64,000 nt of DNA. Source: Pseudomonas nitroreducens TX1. Its GTDB lineage: Bacteria; Pseudomonadota; Gammaproteobacteria; Pseudomonadales; Pseudomonadaceae. The stretch covers positions 1 through 64,000 of the forward strand of contig NZ_AMZB01000102.1 in assembly GCF_000313755.1 (NCBI RefSeq), written 5' to 3'. The position numbers and the translations under genes were made by a program. This document shows positions 7,199 through 17,691 of the stretch, piece after piece (within the stretch, counting starts at the first letter, position 1; the number at the start of each line of letters is the position of its first letter). The notes beneath the pieces were generated by a model. That model did not search any database. It was not told the DNA's origin and was given only the letters and a program-made list of their open reading frames with translations.

Positions 7199-9052
7199 AT
7201 GAGCAACACAGAACGCAACGCAGACCTGATCCTGTTCAACGGCAAGCTGCACACCGTCGACCCCGAGCGCCCCCACGCCACGGCCGTGGCCATCGCCGAC
7301 GGCAAGTTCCTCGCCGTGGGCACCGACGCCCAGGCAATGGCCTACCGCGACGCCTCGACCCAGCTGGTCGATCTCAACCGCCGCACGGTCATTCCCGGCC
7401 TCAACGACTCGCACCTGCACCTGATCCGTGGCGGCCTGAACTACAACCTGGAACTGCGCTGGGAGGGCGTGCCTTCGCTCTCCGATGCACTGGAGATGCT
7501 GCGCCTGCAGGCCCAGCGCACCCCGTCGACGCAGTGGGTGCGCGTGGTGGGTGGCTGGAACGAATTCCAGTTCGCCGAACGCCGCCTGCCGACCATCGAG
7601 GAGTTGAACAAGGCGGCGCCGGATACCCCGGTGTTCGTCCTGCACCTGTACGACCGCGCGTTGCTGAACCGCGCCGCGCTGCGCGTCGTCGGCTACACCA
7701 GGGACACGCCGAACCCGCCCGGCGGCGAGATCGTCCGCGACAGCAACGGCGAACCCACCGGCATGCTGATCGCCCGCCCCAACGCGATGATCCTCTACGC
7801 GACCCTGGCCAAGGGCCCGAAGCTGCCGCTGGAGTACCAGGTCAACTCGACCCGCCAGTTCATGCGCGAGCTGAACCGTCTTGGCCTGACCAGCGTGATC
7901 GACGCTGGCGGCGGCTTCCAGAACTACCCGGACGACTACCAGGTGATCCAGCAGCTGGCCGACGCCGACCAGCTCACCGTGCGCATCGCCTACAACCTGT
8001 TCACCCAGAAGCCCAAGGAAGAGCTGGCCGACTTCAAGAACTGGACCAGCAGCGTGACCTATGGCCAGGGCACCGACTTCCTGCGGCACAACGGCGCCGG
8101 CGAGATGCTGGTGTTCTCGGCGGCCGACTTCGAGGACTTCCTCGAACCGCGCCCGGACCTGCCCGGCACCATGGAAGCGGAGCTGGAACCGGTGGTGCGG
8201 CACCTGGTCGAGCAGCGCTGGCCGTTCCGCCTGCACGCGACTTACGACGAGTCGATCTCGCGCATGCTCGACGTGTTCGAGAAGGTCGACCGCGACATTC
8301 CCTTCAACGGCCTGCCGTGGTTCTTCGACCACGCCGAGACCATCACGCCGAAGAACATCGAGCGCGTCCGCGCCCTGGGCGGTGGCATTGCCATCCAGGA
8401 CCGCATGGCCTTCCAGGGCGAATACTTCGTCGACCGCTACGGCAAGCAGGCCGCCGAGGCCACGCCGCCGATTAAGCGCATGCTGGCCGAAGGCGTGCCG
8501 GTGGGCGCCGGCACCGACGCCACTCGTGTTTCGAGTTACAACCCATGGACCTCGCTGTACTGGATGGTCAGCGGCAAGACCGTCGGCGGCCTGAGCCTGT
8601 ACCCGGAGGGCCTGTCCCGCGAGGTGGCGATTGAGTTGTTCACCCATGGCAGCGCCTGGTTCTCCAGCGAGCAGGGCAAGAAGGGCATGCTCAAGGCCGG
8701 CCAGTTGGCAGACCTGGCGGTGCTCTCGGAGGATTTCTTCTGCGTCGAGGAAGAGGCCATCAAGACCATCGAGTCGGTGCTCACCGTGGTGGGCGGCAAG
8801 ATCGTCCACGGCGACCGCGAGTTCGACAAGCTGGCCCCGCCGGGCATCCCGGTGGTGCCGGAGTGGTCCCCGGTAGCCATGGTCCCTGGCCACTGGCGCC
8901 CCCAGGCGCCACTGCAGCAGGCCGTGCACCAGTGCGTTGGCGCCTGTGGCGTGCACGGCCATAGCCACGAGCGTGCGCGCACCAAGGATGTGCCGGTGAG
9001 TGACTTCGCCGGGTTCTGGGGCGCGTTCGGCTGTTCCTGCTTCGCGTTCTGA
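7199..9052 (+). CDS. YtcJ-like metal-dependent amidohydrolase
   Basis: 617-residue cytosolic amidohydrolase-superfamily protein. Metal-binding features are HLHL (after PGLNDS, about residue 75), the LHATYDES and DHAETI histidines and the Asp in GTDATRVSSYNPW. The C-terminus closes with the Cys-containing GAFGCSCFAF tail typical of the Pseudomonas members. The second ATG (7199) is preferred to 7193 because GAGGGG then lies 7 bases upstream. It directly follows the arylesterase gene. The substrate is not known; the neighbours suggest ester/amide turnover of an aromatic or xenobiotic compound (inference). Confidence 0.88.
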   Translation: MSNTERNADLILFNGKLHTVDPERPHATAVAIADGKFLAVGTDAQAMAYRDASTQLVDLNRRTVIPGLNDSHLHLIRGGLNYNLELRWEGVPSLSDALEMLRLQAQRTPSTQWVRVVGGWNEFQFAERRLPTIEELNKAAPDTPVFVLHLYDRALLNRAALRVVGYTRDTPNPPGGEIVRDSNGEPTGMLIARPNAMILYATLAKGPKLPLEYQVNSTRQFMRELNRLGLTSVIDAGGGFQNYPDDYQVIQQLADADQLTVRIAYNLFTQKPKEELADFKNWTSSVTYGQGTDFLRHNGAGEMLVFSAADFEDFLEPRPDLPGTMEAELEPVVRHLVEQRWPFRLHATYDESISRMLDVFEKVDRDIPFNGLPWFFDHAETITPKNIERVRALGGGIAIQDRMAFQGEYFVDRYGKQAAEATPPIKRMLAEGVPVGAGTDATRVSSYNPWTSLYWMVSGKTVGGLSLYPEGLSREVAIELFTHGSAWFSSEQGKKGMLKAGQLADLAVLSEDFFCVEEEAIKTIESVLTVVGGKIVHGDREFDKLAPPGIPVVPEWSPVAMVPGHWRPQAPLQQAVHQCVGACGVHGHSHERARTKDVPVSDFAGFWGAFGCSCFAF

Positions 9053-9095
9053 GGGTGCTTTGAAGCCTTCTAGCCGCCCGGCAGGAAGGCACTTC

Positions 9096-9172
9096 GTAGG
9101 AGCGAGCTTGCTCGCGAACAATGTTTCCGGATGCTTCGGTTCGGGACAGTTCGCGAGCAAGCTCGCTCCTAC
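9096..9172. repeat. REP-like palindromic repeat (GTAGGAGCGAGC family)
   Basis: Perfect arms of about 21 bases (GTAGGAGCGAGCTTGCTCGCG and its complement) separated by a 35-base loop. It lies after the amidohydrolase stop and may act as a transcript end or mRNA-stability element. Confidence 0.9.
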
Positions 9173-9214
9173 AGTTCCGAATTCCGGCGTGCGCCCGGAC
9201 CATCCCCCGCATCG

Positions 9215-9251
9215 ATAGCTTTTACCGTTAGAGCCAATCAATAACTGCAAT
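9215..9251 (+). promoter_or_regulatory. Candidate OxyR binding site upstream of katG
   Basis: Compared with the tandem OxyR consensus ATAGNTNNNANCTAT-N7-ATAGNTNNNANCTAT, the first half ATAGCTTTTACCGTT matches 8 of 10 fixed positions. The second half ATCAATAACTGCAAT, at exactly the required 7-base spacing, matches 6 of 10. It lies 83-119 bases before the katG start. Confidence 0.5.
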
Positions 9252-9282
9252 AGCAGCCCGTCCCGTTTGATCTATCTTCTGA

Positions 9283-11526
<2,244 letters not shown>

Positions 11527-11544
11527 TCGGGCAGGGAAGGGCAA

Positions 11545-11578
11545 AAGGCCCGCGGACGAGCGATCGTCCGCGGGCCTT
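11545..11578 (+). terminator. Terminator after katG
   Basis: A perfect 15-bp GC-rich stem (AAGGCCCGCGGACGA and its complement) closed by a GCGA tetraloop, 18 bases after the katG stop. The T-tract behind it is weak. Confidence 0.85.
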
Positions 11579-11653
11579 GTCGTTCCGGGCGACGCAGAAT
11601 TTTCACAAGCTGCCGGCAGACTGGGCCGCTTATCCGGGAAAGGGGGTTCGCAC

Positions 11654-12742
11654 ATGCGCCGTCGCATCATCGCTGTACTGGGCACCATCGCACTGGCTGC
11701 CGCCAGCTTCACCGCCAGCGCCGAGGAGTCGCCCGGCCGCGCCCTGAGCGAGGCCGCCGGCGTGCCCTGGCCTGCGGTGATCGCTCATCGCGGCGCCTCC
11801 CACGATGCGCCCGAGGAAACCGCGCCGGCCTATCTCGCCGCCCGCGACCTGGGCGCGGACTACCTGGAGGCGGACCTGCAGCGCACCAAGGATGGCGTAC
11901 TGGTGGCGTTGCACGACGACACCCTGGAACGTACCACCAACATTGCCAAGGTCTTCCCCGGCCGCGAAAAGGACCCGGTGAGCCAGTTCACCCTGGCCGA
12001 ACTCAAGCGCCTGGATGCCGGCAGCTGGTTCAACGCCGCTTATCCCGAGCGCGCTCGCTCCAAGTATGCGGGACTGCGCATCCTCACCCTCGACGAGCTG
12101 ATCGACATCGCCGAAGGAGGGGGCGAAACCCCTGGCCTGTACCTGGAAACCAAGGCGCCGGGCCAGTTCCCCGGTATCGAGGAGGACCTGCGCAAGGCGC
12201 TGGAAAACCGCGGCTGGCTCGATGCCAAGGGTGAGCCCCAGGGCAGGATCGTCCTGCAGACGTTCGAGAAGAGCAGCCTGGAACTACTGAACAGGAGCAT
12301 GCCGAAGGTGCCCAAGGTGCTGTTGCTGTGGGTGGGCGACGGCTACATGGCGGCCAGGAACCCGGCCACCTTCGCCCAGTCCGGCGAGAAGATCAAAGCG
12401 GACTTCTATGCCCGCCAGGAAGTGAAATCCAAGGAAGAGCTCTTCGCCTGGCTTGACTGGGCAAAGGCCAATGGCGCCCTGGGCACCGGCCCTTCGGCGA
12501 CACTCACCGCCCGTGGAGACCAGAGCTACATGGACCTGGTGCAACCCTGGATGAACCAGGCGGCCCACGAGCGCGGCCTGTTCGTGCATGCCTATACCGT
12601 CGATGACTCGGTGGACTTCGACACGCTGAGCAAGGCCGGCGTTGACGGCTTCTTCACCAACCGTACCGACCGACTGCTGATGTTCCTCGGCCGGCCGCCG
12701 AGCCAATCGGTGGACGAGGTGCTGAAGTCGGTGGGCTATTGA
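11654..12742 (+). CDS. glpQ: Periplasmic glycerophosphodiester phosphodiesterase
   Basis: 362 residues with a signal peptide (MRRR, hydrophobic core, TASA cleavage near residue 23) and the GDPD domain. VIAHRGASHDAPEETAPAY holds the catalytic His-Arg and metal-binding Glu; LEADLQRTKDGVLVALHDDTLERTTN supplies the second acid pair and catalytic His. Length and secretion match the periplasmic GlpQ type, which releases glycerol-3-phosphate from deacylated phospholipids. It stands alone, with no glpT beside it. The symbol reflects family membership; orthology is not proven. Confidence 0.88.
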   Translation: MRRRIIAVLGTIALAAASFTASAEESPGRALSEAAGVPWPAVIAHRGASHDAPEETAPAYLAARDLGADYLEADLQRTKDGVLVALHDDTLERTTNIAKVFPGREKDPVSQFTLAELKRLDAGSWFNAAYPERARSKYAGLRILTLDELIDIAEGGGETPGLYLETKAPGQFPGIEEDLRKALENRGWLDAKGEPQGRIVLQTFEKSSLELLNRSMPKVPKVLLLWVGDGYMAARNPATFAQSGEKIKADFYARQEVKSKEELFAWLDWAKANGALGTGPSATLTARGDQSYMDLVQPWMNQAAHERGLFVHAYTVDDSVDFDTLSKAGVDGFFTNRTDRLLMFLGRPPSQSVDEVLKSVGY

Positions 12743-12815
12743 GTTGACGCAAGCGGACGGGGTCTACACTCGCTGAGGTAACCAGCGCTGCGTGCTACGC
12801 AACCAGGAGAGCCCC

Positions 12816-13214
12816 ATGAATGCCTGCAAACCGATTTCCATTGTCCTCGCCGCCTTGCTGCCCTGGTCCCTGGCCCAGGCCGCGTCCCTCGGCGACGTTG
12901 CCGGCCAGCTCGGCGGTCTTGGCGGCCTGCCGTCGGTATCTTCCAGCAGCAGTAGCAACGTTGCCGGGCTGCTGGAGTACTGCGCGAAGAACAACTACCT
13001 CAATGCCGACGCGGCCACCCAGGTGAAGGACAAGCTGCTGGGCAAACTGCCGGGCAACACCACCACCAGCGACAACGGCTACAAGGACGGTGCCAAGGGC
13101 GTCCTCACCGGCAGCGACGGCAAGAGCCTCGACCTGTCCGGCAGCGGCATCAAGGAAAAGGTCACCAGGCAGGTCTGCGACAAGGTTCTGAGCCAGGGCA
13201 AGTCGCTGCTCTGA
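12816..13214 (+). CDS. Secreted DUF2501 protein (YjjA-like)
   Basis: 132 residues with a signal peptide ending at AQA (residue 22), then a Gly/Ser-rich stretch (GQLGGLGGLPSVSSSSSS) and the DUF2501 core LLEYCAKNNYL and VTRQVCDKVLSQGKSLL. Two conserved Cys probably form a disulfide in the periplasm. The start at 12816 has AGGAGAG 5-6 bases upstream, better than the ATG 24 bases earlier. The function is unknown in all members I know. Confidence 0.82.
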   Translation: MNACKPISIVLAALLPWSLAQAASLGDVAGQLGGLGGLPSVSSSSSSNVAGLLEYCAKNNYLNADAATQVKDKLLGKLPGNTTTSDNGYKDGAKGVLTGSDGKSLDLSGSGIKEKVTRQVCDKVLSQGKSLL

Positions 13215-13240
13215 CAAGGCCTGCGCACTGCACGGACATC

Positions 13241-13261
13241 ATCGCGGACCTCGTCCGCGAT
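13241..13261. terminator. Bidirectional hairpin between convergent genes
   Basis: ATCGCGGAC and GTCCGCGAT form a perfect 9-bp stem with a 3-base loop. It lies between the DUF2501 stop and the stop of the convergent GNAT gene, touching the latter's last codon. There is no long T-run on either strand. Confidence 0.5.
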
Positions 13262-13716
13262 CACTCCTTGTACGCGGGTCGAGATTTTTCATAGCGCACG
13301 TCGCGCTCGTCCACCGGCGCGACCCGCTCCCAGCCCCGCTTCAGGTAGAACCCGTTGGCGCGAATCTCGTCGCCGCCATCCGTGAGCAGCCAGATAGTCT
13401 CGTGTTCGCGGAAAAGCTCGGTCTCCGCGGCCCTCAGTAGCAGGCTGCCCAGCCCTTGGCCTTCCCATTGGGGACGGACGAACAGGGCGTAGACTTCTGC
13501 CGATGCCATATCCACCATGGCGAAGCCCCCGGCGCTGCCGTGCACCTCGGCAATCCAGGCGCAGGGGCCTGCCTCCAGCGCCTCCTTCAGCGCTTGCGGT
13601 GTAATGCCCAGTTCGGCCATCTGCTCACGGCTCAGGTGGTTCTGCCGCACGCTGGTGCGGATGTCGAAGAGGGTGTCGATGTCGGCGGCAGTCGCGCGAC
13701 GAATCCTGGATGTCAT
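13261..13716 (-). CDS. GNAT-family N-acetyltransferase
   Basis: 151 residues. Motif A of the GNAT fold is visible as VYALFVRPQWEGQGLGSLLLRAAE (acetyl-CoA-binding Q-x-x-G-x-G/A region), followed by the NGFYLKRGWERV motif B. The start at 13716 (MTSRIRRATAADI) follows an AAGGAAG and gives the usual N-terminal beta strand. The substrate is not predictable. Confidence 0.85.
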   Translation of the reverse strand: MTSRIRRATAADIDTLFDIRTSVRQNHLSREQMAELGITPQALKEALEAGPCAWIAEVHGSAGGFAMVDMASAEVYALFVRPQWEGQGLGSLLLRAAETELFREHETIWLLTDGGDEIRANGFYLKRGWERVAPVDERDVRYEKSRPAYKE

Positions 13717-13779
13717 GTGTCTTCCTTGCCTCAGTGGCCACAGCGGCGACACCTGGCGGGAGGTGCCGCCGCTTTCGCA

Positions 13780-14283
13780 TCAGGACGCGGAAAAGGCCGG
13801 GTGATAGGCGACCTTGCCGGTTGCCGGAGTGTCGTCCAGTCGAAGTGCCATGAAGTACTCCGGCGGTACGCCTTCGTAGCGGATCGCCGGGTCCACGGCA
13901 AAGCCGAAGCGGCGGTAATAGCGCGGATCGCCGAGTACCACGCAGCCCCGGGCTCCGAGCGCCTTGAGTTGTTCCAGTCCTGTGCGGATCAGTGTCGCGC
14001 CTATGCCCTGGCCATGCAGGTCAGGGCGCACGGAAACCGGGCCCAGGCCGTACCAGCCGCGGTTTTCGCCGTCGAGCGCGATGGGCGAGAAGGCCGCATG
14101 GCCAACCAGTTCGTCGCCATGCCTGGCGACCAGAGACACGCTCAGCGCGCCGGCGGCACGCAAGGCGTCGACGATGGCGCCTTCGGTACCGTCGCTGTGT
14201 TCGGCCACGGCGAAGGCTGCTTCGGTTACCCGTCGGATATTGGCTGCGTCTTCAGGACGTTCGGGGTGAATGCTGTAGTTCAT
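13780..14283 (-). CDS. GNAT-family N-acetyltransferase (YhbS-like)
   Basis: 167 residues. Acetyl-CoA motif LGPVSVRPDLHGQGIGATLIRTGLEQLKALGARGCVVLGDPRYYRRFGF is characteristic of the YhbS/predicted acetyltransferase group, including the conserved GDPxYYxRFGF. The chosen start begins MNYSIHPERPED; the open frame upstream has no homology signal. It is a tandem neighbour of another GNAT gene with a 63-bp gap, so they may share a transcript. The substrate is unknown. Confidence 0.85.
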   Translation of the reverse strand: MNYSIHPERPEDAANIRRVTEAAFAVAEHSDGTEGAIVDALRAAGALSVSLVARHGDELVGHAAFSPIALDGENRGWYGLGPVSVRPDLHGQGIGATLIRTGLEQLKALGARGCVVLGDPRYYRRFGFAVDPAIRYEGVPPEYFMALRLDDTPATGKVAYHPAFSAS

Positions 14284-14489
14284 GGGGCATAGTCCGGGGT
14301 TGAACGTAACGCTGGCACTGTAGCGTTTTCGCATCGCCGTGGCCTTGCCGGTCGACGACTCGCGACGGCCTCGGGCGAATCTTGTGAAAGGGCTCGATCG
14401 GCATGTTCGTCGCCGGAGCGCGGCGCAATTGCTCCGTTCGATAAGGTAAGCTGCGCAGCTTTCCCAGCGTTCCATCCGGAGAACGATCC

Positions 14490-15395
14490 ATGGAAGACCT
14501 CAACACCCTCTATTACTTCACCCAGGTGGTGGAGCAGGGTGGTTTCGCCGCAGCCGGCCGCGCGCTGGATATCCCCAAATCCAAGCTCAGCCGGCGCATC
14601 GCCCAGTTGGAGGACCGCCTGGGCGTTCGCCTGTTGCACCGCACCAGCCGGCACTGCTCGCTGACCGAGATCGGCCAGGAGTACTACCAGCGCTGCGTGG
14701 CCATGCGCATCGAGGCGGAAGGCGCTTCCGAGGTTATCGAGCGCAACCGTGCCGAGCCTCGCGGCCTGGTGCGGCTGGCCTGCCCGACGACGCTGCTCAA
14801 CTCCTGGGTCGGGCCGATGCTCACCCGCTACATGCTCAAGTACCCGCTGGTGGAGCTGTTCATCGAGAGCACCAACCGTCGCGTCGACCTGCTCCACGAG
14901 GGCTTCGACATTGCCCTGCGGGTGCGCTTCCCGCCGCTGGAGAATACCGACATGGTGATGAAGGTGCTGGGCAACAGCACCCAGTGCCTGGTGGGACGGC
15001 CGGACTTTCTCGAGCACATGGCCGGGGACAGTTCGCCCATGGGCTTCGGCCAGCTGCCGAGCCTGCACTGGGGCGGCATGCAGCGCGAATACCAGTGGGA
15101 GCTGTTCAACGAGGAGGGCGAGCGGCTGCTCATCTCGCACAAGCCGCGGATGGTCACCGACGACCTGCTGGCCCTGCGCAACGCCGTGATCGCCGGCGTC
15201 GGCATCGCCCACGTGCCGCGTGTGGCGGTGCGCGAGGACCTGGCCGCCGGCCGGCTGGTGGAGTTGCTGCCGGGCTGGTCACCCAAGTGCGGCATCGTCC
15301 ATGCGATCTTCCCTTCGCGCCGTGGCCTGCTGCCCTCCGTGCGCACGCTGATCGACTTCCTCGCCGAGGAATTCAGCAACAGCGACATGGCCTGA
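14490..15395 (+). CDS. LysR-family transcriptional regulator
   Basis: 301 residues. The N-terminal winged helix (MEDLNTLYYFTQVVEQGGFAAAGRALDIPKSKLSRRIAQLEDRLGVRLL) is standard LysR, and the C-terminal substrate-binding domain resembles the DsdA/AaeR-like subgroup with RASTR-type segments. It is followed 120 bases later by an MFS exporter on the same strand, which may be a target. The inducer is unknown. Confidence 0.9.
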   Translation: MEDLNTLYYFTQVVEQGGFAAAGRALDIPKSKLSRRIAQLEDRLGVRLLHRTSRHCSLTEIGQEYYQRCVAMRIEAEGASEVIERNRAEPRGLVRLACPTTLLNSWVGPMLTRYMLKYPLVELFIESTNRRVDLLHEGFDIALRVRFPPLENTDMVMKVLGNSTQCLVGRPDFLEHMAGDSSPMGFGQLPSLHWGGMQREYQWELFNEEGERLLISHKPRMVTDDLLALRNAVIAGVGIAHVPRVAVREDLAAGRLVELLPGWSPKCGIVHAIFPSRRGLLPSVRTLIDFLAEEFSNSDMA

Positions 15396-15515
15396 GAAAC
15401 CGCGCCGGCGGGCAGCGTTGCGTTTTTCGCACCGCTGTTTTGCCAGCCCGACCGATTCTGCGCGGGAAGCCGCCGGCATAGTCTGGCGCCACTGTTTTCC
15501 CCACAAGGAATGGTC

Positions 15516-16715
15516 ATGAACCCCGCATCGAATTCCCTCCCGGCCGACCACGCGCAGCCGACCCTGTCCTCGGCGATGGTGCTGCTGCTCGCGTTCTGCT
15601 GCGGCGCCGTGGTCGCCAACCTCTACTACGCGCAACCCATAGTCGAGCTGATTGCCCCGGCGATTGGCCTGTCCACCGAAAACGCCAGCCTGATCGTCTC
15701 GCTGACGCAGTTCGGCTACGCCATCGGCCTGCTGTTCCTGGTGCCGCTGGCGGACCTGCTGGAGAACCGCAAACTGGTCATCGGTTTCACCCTGGCCGTG
15801 GCGCTGTGCCTGGCCGGCGCGGGGCTGGCGAATTCGCCGTCGGTGCTGCTGGCCTGCGCGCTGCTGATCGGCCTGACCTCGGTGGCGGTGCAGATCCTCG
15901 TGCCGCTGGCCGCTCACCTGGCGCCGGAAGAGGCTCGCGGCCGGGTGGTGGGCAATATCATGGGCGGCCTGCTGCTGGGTATCCTGCTGTCGCGGCCGGT
16001 GTCCAGCCTGGTGGCGGAAGTCTTCGGCTGGCGTGGCGTGTTCCTCGCCGCGTCCGTACTGATGCTGGTGATCGCACTGGTGATGGCGGTGGCGCTGCCG
16101 CGCCGCCTGCCGACCCACAGCGCGACCTATCCGCAGCTGATCGGCTCGGTGTTCGCCCTGGCGCGGCGCTACGCCGTGCTGCGTGAACGCGCGCTGTACC
16201 AGGGCCTGCTGTTCGCCGCGTTCAGCGCCTTCTGGACCATCGCGCCCATCGAGCTGATCCGCCACCACGGCTTCAGCCAGACCCAGGTCGCGCTGTTCGC
16301 CCTGGTCGGTGCGGTCGGTGCCGTCGCCGCCCCTGTCGCCGGCCGTCTAGCCGATGCAGGGCACACCCTCAAGGGCACCATCGTCGCCCTGTTGCTGGCG
16401 CCGTTCGCCTTGCTGCTCGGGGCGATTCCTGGTGCGGGCTTCTTCTGGCTGGTGGTGTGCGCGGTGCTGCTGGATTTCGCCGTACAACTGAACATGGTGC
16501 TCGGCCAGCGCGAGGTGTATGCCCTCGACCCGCACAGCCGCGCGCGTTTGAACGCGGTTTACATGACCAGCATCTTCGTCGGCGGCGCGCTCGGATCGCT
16601 GGTTGCCAGCCCGCTCTACGAAGCCATCAGCTGGACGCCGTTCGCCATCGGCGCGGCAGTCATCCCGAGCCTCGCCACCTTGCTTTTCCTGCTGCGCGGC
16701 GACAGCCACGCCTGA
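15516..16715 (+). CDS. MFS transporter (12-helix exporter type)
   Basis: 399-residue inner-membrane protein with about 12 hydrophobic helices. The loop 2-3 motif is degenerate (GLLFLVPLADLLENRKLVIG). Its pattern resembles the YgaY/SotB-type drug or sugar efflux group. The ATG at 15516 is preferred to one 6 bases earlier because AAGGAA is then 5 bases upstream. It lies between two LysR genes on the same strand. The substrate is unknown. Confidence 0.85.
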   Translation: MNPASNSLPADHAQPTLSSAMVLLLAFCCGAVVANLYYAQPIVELIAPAIGLSTENASLIVSLTQFGYAIGLLFLVPLADLLENRKLVIGFTLAVALCLAGAGLANSPSVLLACALLIGLTSVAVQILVPLAAHLAPEEARGRVVGNIMGGLLLGILLSRPVSSLVAEVFGWRGVFLAASVLMLVIALVMAVALPRRLPTHSATYPQLIGSVFALARRYAVLRERALYQGLLFAAFSAFWTIAPIELIRHHGFSQTQVALFALVGAVGAVAAPVAGRLADAGHTLKGTIVALLLAPFALLLGAIPGAGFFWLVVCAVLLDFAVQLNMVLGQREVYALDPHSRARLNAVYMTSIFVGGALGSLVASPLYEAISWTPFAIGAAVIPSLATLLFLLRGDSHA

Positions 16716-16788
16716 GAGCACAGGCGTGCAAGGCGAGCGCGGGCACGATTGGGTACACTCCGGGATTTCCCGCTCCCGGAGCCACGCC

Positions 16789-17691
16789 ATGGACAAACTG
16801 CAGGCCCTGTCGATGTTCGTCGAGACCGTGCGTTGCGGCGGCTACTCGGCCGCGGCCCGTAAGCTCGGCGTTGCGACGTCCTCGGTGACCCGCCAGGTGG
16901 CGGCGCTGGAAGCGGAGCTGGGCGCCACGCTGCTCAACCGCACCACCCGCCACAGCAGCCCGACCCTGGCCGGGCAGGCCTACTACGACAAGGCGGTGGA
17001 AATCATCGAGGCGCTGGTGGAGGCCGACGGGTTGGTCAGCGACCGTGGCCGCGAGGCGAAAGGGCGATTGCGTGTCAGCGTACCGGTGGAGTTCGGCCGC
17101 CGTGTCATCGCCCCGCACCTGGGCCGCTTGCTGGCGCAATACCCGGGGTTGGAAGTCAGCCTCTCCCTGAGCGACCAGATCACCGACCTGCCGAAGCAGC
17201 AGATCGACCTCTCCGTACGCCTGGGCTCGAGCCTCACCAGCGACGACATCATCAGCCGCCCCATCGGCCAGTTCGAGCGCTGGCTGGTGGCAAGCCCCGA
17301 CTACCTGCAACGCGCCGGCACGCCGGCCCATCCGCTGGAACTCATGGAACACCAGTGCCTGCGCTTCGACTACGGCGGCACGCACCTGACCTGGACCTGC
17401 ACCGATGGCCGCGATACCTGGCCGCTCAACGTGCAGGGTCGTCTGCAGAGCAACAACGCCGACGTGCTGCGCGAGACCGCCCTGGCCGGCGGCGGCATCG
17501 CGCTGCTGTCGGACTGGCTGGTGGCCGAGGATGTCCATGCCGGGCGGCTGGTGCGCCTGCTGCCCGAGTACGACTCCTATCCGGGCACTACCGTGGGCAG
17601 CATCAACGTGCTGTACCCGCCGAGCCTGCGCGAATCCAGCCGCATCCGCGTGTTCGTCGCCTTCCTCGAGGAGCTGATGGCGGCTCAGTGA
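16789..17691 (+). CDS. LysR-family transcriptional regulator
   Basis: 300 residues. The N-terminus MDKLQALSMFVETVRCGGYSAAARKLGVATSSVTRQVAALEAELGATLLNRTTR is a typical LysR helix-turn-helix, and the rest is the LysR effector domain. The start is set by the standard MDKL beginning and a GGAG 5-6 bases before it. Its end overlaps the convergent EmrB gene by 7 bases. The target could be the efflux operon or the MFS gene upstream; nothing in the sequence decides this. Confidence 0.9.
   Translation: MDKLQALSMFVETVRCGGYSAAARKLGVATSSVTRQVAALEAELGATLLNRTTRHSSPTLAGQAYYDKAVEIIEALVEADGLVSDRGREAKGRLRVSVPVEFGRRVIAPHLGRLLAQYPGLEVSLSLSDQITDLPKQQIDLSVRLGSSLTSDDIISRPIGQFERWLVASPDYLQRAGTPAHPLELMEHQCLRFDYGGTHLTWTCTDGRDTWPLNVQGRLQSNNADVLRETALAGGGIALLSDWLVAEDVHAGRLVRLLPEYDSYPGTTVGSINVLYPPSLRESSRIRVFVAFLEELMAAQ

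Noticed and set aside
7106-9250. 714-codon frame antisense to the amidohydrolase
   Set aside because: Same reason; the plus-strand gene has catalytic motifs and ribosome-binding support.
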